Below are positions 45,808 through 49,685 of a stretch of 49,685 nt of DNA, piece by piece. A program made the translations under genes and the position numbers. The notes beneath the pieces were generated by a model that saw only the letters and a list, made by a program, of their open reading frames with translations, searched no databases and was not told the origin of the DNA. The first letter of the stretch is position 1. Each line of letters opens with the position of its first letter. Source of the DNA: Alteromonadaceae bacterium (GTDB lineage Bacteria; Pseudomonadota; Gammaproteobacteria; Pseudomonadales; Oleiphilaceae); assembly GCA_013393545.1 (NCBI GenBank), contig JABXHG010000574.1, forward strand, positions 1-49,685, in the 5' to 3' direction.

Positions 45808-45916
45808 GGCAGGTACGGGTACGGCTTCCAAAAAACCGCTACGGGCACATCCGTGTGCGCTTCTCTCAGGCCATCCATGGCCTTCGAAATTTTTTGGAAG
45901 CCGTACCCGTACTGCC
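45808..45916. repeat. Palindromic element D
   Basis: Fourth copy, in the 302-base divergent gap between yaiI and yjdM. The arms at 45813-45835 and 45890-45912 are exact complements over 23 bases (GTACGGGTACGGCTTCC, then six A); GGCA/TGCC extend the pairing after a one-base bulge. The inner hairpins are GCACATCCGTGTGC (45845-45858) and GGCCATCCATGGCC (45869-45882). The core is close to element C. The rest of this gap holds only the yjdM leader. Confidence 0.88.
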
Positions 45917-46022
45917 TCTTCACCAAGGCGCAAAACGCCGCGAATTGGTGGGAGAGCTGCTGAGAAATCAATGTGCGGGAAGTGGTATAATTCCGTTCAC
46001 ACTCTATTAACAGGAAATGATA

Positions 46023-46361
46023 ATGTCTCAGCTCCCTCCTTGCCCTCAGTGCAGCTCCGAATACACTTACGAAGACGGCGTTCAGCTGGTGTGCCCCGAG
46101 TGCGGCCATGAATGGACCGAAGCCGAGCAGGCGAAAGCCGAGGCCGGCCCGGTGGTTCGTGATGCTAACGGTAATGAGCTTCAGGACGGCGATTCGGTAA
46201 CCGTGATCAAGGACCTGAAGGTGAAAGGTTCCAGCCTGGTTGTGAAGGTGGGCACCAAGGTGAAGAGCATTCGCCTGGTGGATGGCGATCACGATATTGA
46301 TTGCAAGATTGATGGTGTCGGTGCTATGAAGTTGAAATCGGAGTTTGTGAAAAAGGCCTGA
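46023..46361 (+). CDS. yjdM: Zinc-ribbon protein YjdM (PhnA family)
   Basis: A 112-residue protein with an N-terminal zinc ribbon (Cys7, Cys10, Cys24, Cys27 in CPQC and CPECGHEWT) and a C-terminal KOW-like beta barrel with [17 protein letters not shown] and [20 protein letters not shown]. The family was called PhnA or alkylphosphonate uptake protein, but it is not part of phosphonate degradation. AGGA seven to eight bases upstream favours ATG 46023 over 46017. Confidence 0.92.
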   Translation: MSQLPPCPQCSSEYTYEDGVQLVCPECGHEWTEAEQAKAEAGPVVRDANGNELQDGDSVTVIKDLKVKGSSLVVKVGTKVKSIRLVDGDHDIDCKIDGVGAMKLKSEFVKKA

Positions 46362-46512
46362 CGGCAGAGTAAGGCGTTGCGCCGGGGAGGCACCAACTGG
46401 AACCGGTGAGGTTTTGGGCTTTTCTGCGACAATTTGCCGCTATGCAAGAAGCAGAGTTGGGCCGATGATTCGTAAAAGAAAAGACCAAGAAACAAGCACC
46501 TGGTGACTGAAC

Positions 46513-46998
46513 ATGAAACGAATGAACTCCCTGGCCTGCGCTTTCGCTTTGGCCTGCAGCACTCTGGCGCCCATGGCGCTGGCCGCCAACCAAGGGGCGG
46601 TTGGCGTTACAGATCCCTGGACCCGTCCAACGCCCCCGGGCACCCCAATGGGTGTGGGTTACATGAAAATCAGCAACCATACCGATGAAGACGTTCGGCT
46701 GGTTGGCGCCCAAACCCCCAAGGCCGGCCACGTTTCCATCCATGAAACCGTGATGGACGGCGACATCATGCGCATGCAAACCGTAAAAGGCGGCCTGGCC
46801 ATCCCCGCCGGGGAAACGGTAAAACTCAAACCCATGAGCTACCACCTGATGCTGGAGCAACTGAACAGCCCCATAACCGAAGGCGAGCCCGTGCCAGTAA
46901 CGCTGGAGTTTGAAGGCGCCGGGCCAATGGATGTGGAGTTGCGGGTGCAGCCGATGGACGGCGGGATGACCATGGATCATTCCAAAATGGAACACTGA
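46513..46998 (+). CDS. PCu(A)C periplasmic copper chaperone
   Basis: A 161-residue exported protein (signal peptide MKRMNSLACAFALACSTLAP, then MALA). The copper(I) motif H-x(n)-M-x(n)-H-x-M is seen as HETVMDGDIMRMQTV and, after GLAIPAGETVKLKPM, SYHLMLEQL. The C-terminal tail MDGGMTMDHSKMEH is rich in Met and His and may add copper binding. The family delivers copper to cytochrome oxidase CuA; no SCO or oxidase gene is next to it here. A second region of possible interest, the cassette array, begins 383 bases downstream. Confidence 0.92.
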   Translation: MKRMNSLACAFALACSTLAPMALAANQGAVGVTDPWTRPTPPGTPMGVGYMKISNHTDEDVRLVGAQTPKAGHVSIHETVMDGDIMRMQTVKGGLAIPAGETVKLKPMSYHLMLEQLNSPITEGEPVPVTLEFEGAGPMDVELRVQPMDGGMTMDHSKMEH

Positions 46999-47381
46999 CG
47001 CCTCGCCATATCTCTTCGGAGCTGAGCGGTTTTGGGCTTGGCTCCGCTACCTCGCCTTTTCCCACCCCGTATTAACCCAGCAGTAACCCCGCAAATTGCA
47101 CTATAAGGCCGGAGATATGCGACAACTGTCGTAAAAATGCGATGGCTTCTTTCTGGAAGATTTGCATGTCATTGAAAAATAAAGGTTATTGAAAGTGGTC
47201 TGGGAGAATAGGCGCCCAGATGATCTGAGGCAAACCCGACAATTGACGCCTATCTCCGAGGGCGCTACTGTTCGGGGAATGGTAGGGTTATGATAAAAAG
47301 GAAAAAATGGCAAATGGTTGTCTGGCGGGCGTGAAGATAGGCGCGTGTGGGATAGAAGTCATTTGTCTTTGAATTACGCAG
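46999..47381. other. Non-coding region ahead of the cassette junction (possible attI)
   Basis: No convincing gene lies in this stretch. It holds three copies of an ATAGGCG motif: plus strand at 47208 and 47337, minus strand at 47246-47253 (CGCCTAT). The first and second face each other as an inverted repeat. The right end, GAATTACGCAG, is the point where cassette 1 joins (G47381 before TTATAC). No integrase gene is here. The region may be an attI-like site, the remains of one, or a secondary insertion site. Confidence 0.4.
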
Positions 47382-48010
47382 TTATACCTAAATGGGTCGG
47401 GATGTGTGCCAACGTGAAAATCCGAAAAATGTCACAGTTTGACCTCCCGGAGGTTTCTCGCATACAGCGGGAGTGCTACAGCGAGAGCATTCTTGAATCT
47501 GTAGATTCGTTCTCCGCAAAGCTCTCTGCCTCCCCTGATTTTTGTTTCACGGCAGTACAGGGGGAGCTGGTAGTAGGCTATGTTGTATCTTTTCCATGGG
47601 TGTTCGGTGAAATACCCGACCTGGATGGCGCTGAGTATCCCGTGCCTCCAAGTGCGGATAGCTTGTGCATCCATGATATGGCGGTTACTCCTACCGTCCG
47701 TAAGGTCGGCGCTGCGAAACACATGCTTAACACTGTGCTAGCTTCCGCAAAGCACAGGGGGTACAAACGGATATTCTTGGTTGCTATCCAAGGAGCGTCA
47801 TCGTATTGGATGAGTCATGGCTTCAAAGTTGTGCATGCAGGTGAGTCGATTAAGAGAGGTTTATCCGCATACGGGCAAGATGCGGTATTTATGGCTAAAA
47901 CCGAGGATTAGGTATAACCAGTCATTCCAGTTCGTTCCGGCCCAGATGGGCCTCCACCGGACGCCCTTTTCTCCGCTTCGCTGCGTAAAGGTCGCCGCTG
48001 AATATTGGCG
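47382..48010 (+). mobile_element. Integron gene cassette 1 (GNAT acetyltransferase)
   Basis: A 629-base unit from TTATAC (47382) to the G at 48010. If closed into a circle, its R' box would be GTTATAC, the exact complement of its own R'' box GTATAAC at 47912-47918. It contains one gene in the usual direction, followed directly by its attC site. This match between the two cassette ends is the hallmark of a mobile integron cassette. Confidence 0.85.
47402..47911 (+). CDS. GNAT family N-acetyltransferase (cassette 1)
   Basis: A 169-residue acetyltransferase of the GNAT fold: VKIRKMSQFDLPEVSRIQRE as strand 1 and helix 1, VVGYVVSFPWVFG as strand 4, LCIHDMAVTPTVRKVGAAKH as the acetyl-CoA-binding motif A (usual Q/R-x-x-G-x-G/A reads RKVGAA), and WMSHGFKVV near the end. 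The substrate is unknown; it is not one of the aminoglycoside acetyltransferases I recognise. Start options within the cassette are ATG 47402, GTG 47414 and ATG 47429; 47402 is used. The stop codon touches the attC site. GC content is lower than in the neighbours. Confidence 0.8.
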   Translation: MCANVKIRKMSQFDLPEVSRIQRECYSESILESVDSFSAKLSASPDFCFTAVQGELVVGYVVSFPWVFGEIPDLDGAEYPVPPSADSLCIHDMAVTPTVRKVGAAKHMLNTVLASAKHRGYKRIFLVAIQGASSYWMSHGFKVVHAGESIKRGLSAYGQDAVFMAKTED

Positions 48011-48016
48011 TTACGT
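47912..48016 (+). other. attC site of cassette 1
   Basis: A 105-base imperfect palindrome. R'' is GTATAAC (47912-47918), L'' ATTCCAG, L' CTGAAT (one base shorter, giving the usual extrahelical G) and R' GTTACGT (48010-48016), with the cut between G48010 and T48011. The centre has GGCCCAGATGGGCC and CGCTTCGCTGCG stems. It aligns without gaps to the site at 48511. Confidence 0.85.
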
Positions 48017-48609
48017 GTGAGTATGTTGGAAATCGAGCTAGACCCGTTAGAAAAAAACGAAGAGGGGTCTTTAAAGGTCAGAAAGGCTCCGGCTTGGAGA
48101 TATGGTTTTTTGATAACGACTGCCTTACTTTGGTCAGCCTCTTTGCCAATAATCTTGAATAGCGCAACTTCGCTTTTGTTTGGAGGTCTGACTGCAACCG
48201 GAATTTTGGCGGCAATAGGCTTGGTTATTTGGTACGTTTTTACCAATAGAGTAAGTGGCTTTCATAGCGCAGGCCTCAGCGAAATCGTGCTGAGTCGGGG
48301 CACGAAGTATCAGTACAGCATTGAGGACGGCCTCATACAAAAAAACTCTGATGAGGGTTGTAAAAGTTGGAGGCCTTCACAATTCGTGGGCTCGGAGATC
48401 GGTCACGGATACGCGCTAATCATCTTTAAGACGGCAGTCTGTTATCTGCCATTTCGTGGGGCAAGCAGACAGCAGGTTGTTGATTTTGTACAAGAGGTGG
48501 AGCAGTTAGCACGTAACAAATAGTTCCAGTTCGTTCCGGGCCTGGCGGCCCTCCACCGGACAGCTTTTTCTCCGCTTCGCTGCGCAAAAGCTGCCGCTGA
48601 ACAAAAGCG
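48011..48609 (+). mobile_element. Integron gene cassette 2 (membrane protein)
   Basis: A 599-base unit from TTACGT (48011) to the G at 48609. Its circular R' would be GTTACGT, the exact complement of its R'' ACGTAAC at 48511-48517. It holds one gene and its attC. The gene starts within 13 bases of the cassette edge, as is common in cassettes. Confidence 0.85.
48023..48523 (+). CDS. Cassette-borne two-helix membrane protein, YcxB-like
   Basis: A 166-residue protein. Two membrane segments (FLITTALLWSASLPIIL and FGGLTATGILAAIGLVIWYV) lie at about residues 29-45 and 53-72. A C-terminal soluble domain with LSRGTKYQYSIEDGLIQKNS and YALIIFKTAVCYLPFRGAS is reminiscent of the YcxB-like/PH-type domain found in small bacterial membrane proteins. 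The function is unknown. Start is ATG 48023, or GTG 48017; there is no ribosome binding site, as in many cassettes. The stop lies inside attC 2. Base composition is AT-richer than the neighbourhood. Confidence 0.7.
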   Translation: MLEIELDPLEKNEEGSLKVRKAPAWRYGFLITTALLWSASLPIILNSATSLLFGGLTATGILAAIGLVIWYVFTNRVSGFHSAGLSEIVLSRGTKYQYSIEDGLIQKNSDEGCKSWRPSQFVGSEIGHGYALIIFKTAVCYLPFRGASRQQVVDFVQEVEQLARNK

Positions 48610-48615
48610 TTGAGG
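48511..48615 (+). other. attC site of cassette 2
   Basis: A 105-base palindrome. R'' ACGTAAC (48511-48517), L'' GTTCCAG, L' CTGAAC (extrahelical G as above), R' GTTGAGG (48609-48615). The centre has GGGCCTGGCGGCCC and CAGCTTTT paired with AAAAGCTG. It shares long identical blocks with attC 1 (TTCCAGTTCGTTCCGG, TCCACCGGAC, TTTTCTCCGCTTCGCTGCG), so both belong to one lineage of sites. R' runs straight into the insertion sequence. Confidence 0.85.
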
Positions 48616-49685
48616 CTGTATAAAAACCCCGAATTCGGCTCAGATTTTGATAGGATCAGGTAAACGGACAAGGAGTGGTCGAATGACGAAACCCAAGCCC
48701 CGCTTCAAGCACTACAACTACGATCAGGATGCGATGGTCGTGATTAACTATCAGGAACAGCTTCAGCCCGGCACCTTTGAACACGCGGTTCATTACCTGA
48801 TTGAACACAAGCTGGATCTGTCGGTGTTTCACCCAAAGTATCGCAACGACGACACGGGCCGATTGGCCTACGATCCAGCGATTCTGTTAAAGATCATCCT
48901 GTTCGCTTACTCCAAGGGCATCACCTCCAGCCGTGAGATCCAGTGGTGTTGCGAGACCAACATCATCTTTAAAGCGCTTTCCTGCGACACGGTTCCCCAC
49001 TTCACCACCTTGGCCAAGTTCGTCAGCCAACATGCAGATGAGATTGAAGAACTGTTCGAGCAGGTGTTGTTGGTGTGCCATGAACAAGGGTTGCTGGGTA
49101 ATGAGTTGTTCGCCATCGACGGCTGCAAAATGTCTTCGGATGCTGCCAAAGAATGGTCGGGCACCTTTAAAGAGCTGGGCGAAAAGAGGGACAAGCTGAA
49201 ACGGCTGATTCGCCACCATCTGCTTGAACACCACGCCCGGGATGAGGCAGAAACCGAAGCGGAACTGGATCGAGACATTCGCCGCGCCAACACCATACTG
49301 TCGCTGGATGAAGCGATGACGAAAGTAGACCGTTTCCTAAAGACGAGCAGCCCAAGGATGGGCCAGGGGAAACGACGCAAGGAAGTGAAGAGCAACATTA
49401 CCGATAACGAAAGCGGCAAGATGACCACCAGCAAGGGCACGATCCAGGGCTACAACGGCGTGGCCACGGTGGACAAGAAACACCAGATCATCATCGATGC
49501 CCAGGCTTTCGGCGAAGGGCAAGAACACCACACCTTAAAGCCGGTGTTGGAAAGTGTGGAAGCCCTCTTCATAAACCACGACATCGCCGACTAGTTTTAT
49601 CAACCAGTTCCCGTTGTCACTTCGGACCTCGTCTTCGCCAATGAATTCAACATGAAGTACCAGTACTCACGCACTCTCAACGGTC
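48616..49685 (+). mobile_element. IS1182-type insertion sequence, left part
   Basis: The sequence from about 48611 (GAGGCTGTATAAAAACCCCG) to the window end is the left portion of an insertion sequence. The exact left tip cannot be set without the right end, and the terminal repeat might begin inside the R' box of attC 2. It contains one transposase gene. It sits exactly where a third cassette would be expected. Confidence 0.65.
48683..49594 (+). CDS. IS1182 family transposase, truncated
   Basis: The N-terminal 303 residues of a DDE transposase. It has the DUF772-type N-terminal domain with LAYDPAILLKIILFAYSKGI and SSREIQWCCETNIIFKALS, and the DDE domain beginning NELFAIDGCKMSSDAAKEWS (first Asp in AIDGCK). 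Then come a coiled charged linker and YNGVATVDKKHQIIIDAQAF. AAGGAG at 48670-48675 fixes ATG 48683. A TAG at 49592-49594 ends the frame, but the family sequence clearly continues in the same frame to the window edge (VVTSDLVFANEFNMKYQYSR, expected VVTADTGFANEANMKYLY). The last 100 bases look error-rich. Confidence 0.85.
   Translation: MTKPKPRFKHYNYDQDAMVVINYQEQLQPGTFEHAVHYLIEHKLDLSVFHPKYRNDDTGRLAYDPAILLKIILFAYSKGITSSREIQWCCETNIIFKALSCDTVPHFTTLAKFVSQHADEIEELFEQVLLVCHEQGLLGNELFAIDGCKMSSDAAKEWSGTFKELGEKRDKLKRLIRHHLLEHHARDEAETEAELDRDIRRANTILSLDEAMTKVDRFLKTSSPRMGQGKRRKEVKSNITDNESGKMTTSKGTIQGYNGVATVDKKHQIIIDAQAFGEGQEHHTLKPVLESVEALFINHDIAD

Noticed and set aside
46381..47045. Repeated phrase GGTTTTGGGCTT near 46410 and 47028 as a possible repeat flanking the PCu(A)C gene
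   Set aside because: Only 12 bases agree and the surroundings do not align; this can be chance.

Overview
The window is about 49.7 kb of chromosome from a gammaproteobacterium. Gene order and protein sequences look most like Marinobacter or a near relative in the Pseudomonadales/Alteromonadales range. This rests on recalled family knowledge; no database search was run. Most of the window is ordinary, tightly packed housekeeping DNA. The accessory material is in the last third.

Positions 1-4608 hold the translation/export/RNA-processing cluster lepA(end)-lepB-DUF4845-rnc-era-recO-pdxJ, with three 4-base overlaps. A BarA/GacS hybrid kinase converges on it (4609-7488). Next come cysM, rlmD, relA and mazG (stringent response and nucleotide sanitation), two small paralogous proteins placed tail to tail, ppc, an HDOD protein, adk, tsaB, a small unknown and rsmJ. 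plsB follows on the minus strand, then nudC-murI and a LuxR-type response regulator. From 25.6 to 35 kb are metabolic and envelope genes: a 2-hydroxyacid dehydrogenase, an aminotransferase, a CPXCG protein, a DUF1439 lipoprotein, a tartrate/malate-type dehydrogenase, a stand-alone EAL protein, a PBP4-type DacB and a GFA-domain protein.

From 35 to 45.3 kb is an iron-acquisition island. It has a TonB-dependent siderophore receptor, a 36-residue membrane peptide with an ideal ribosome binding site, a convergent fhuC-fhuD-fhuB-fhuF operon and an MsbA-like ABC exporter. Candidate Fur boxes lie in front of the receptor, fhuC and the exporter. From 45.3 kb come yaiI, yjdM and a PCu(A)C copper chaperone. 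They are followed by two integron gene cassettes with clear attC sites but no integrase in the window, and by the start of an IS1182-type insertion sequence that runs off the end.

Three non-gene signals stand out. (1) Four intergenic elements of about 110-190 bp (7523, 25441, 35049, 45808) share an architecture: outer arms that are perfectly self-complementary within a copy but unrelated between copies, enclosing small hairpins with conserved CATCC loops. (2) The two cassettes at 47382-48609 have R'' boxes that match exactly the R' box each would have as a circle. (3) A 151-bp MITE with a TA target duplication interrupts a DUF6279 lipoprotein gene; removing it in thought restores a 285-codon frame. 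The outer ~100-180 bases at each end of the window carry clustered substitutions and stop codons in otherwise conserved proteins, probably a contig-edge artefact.
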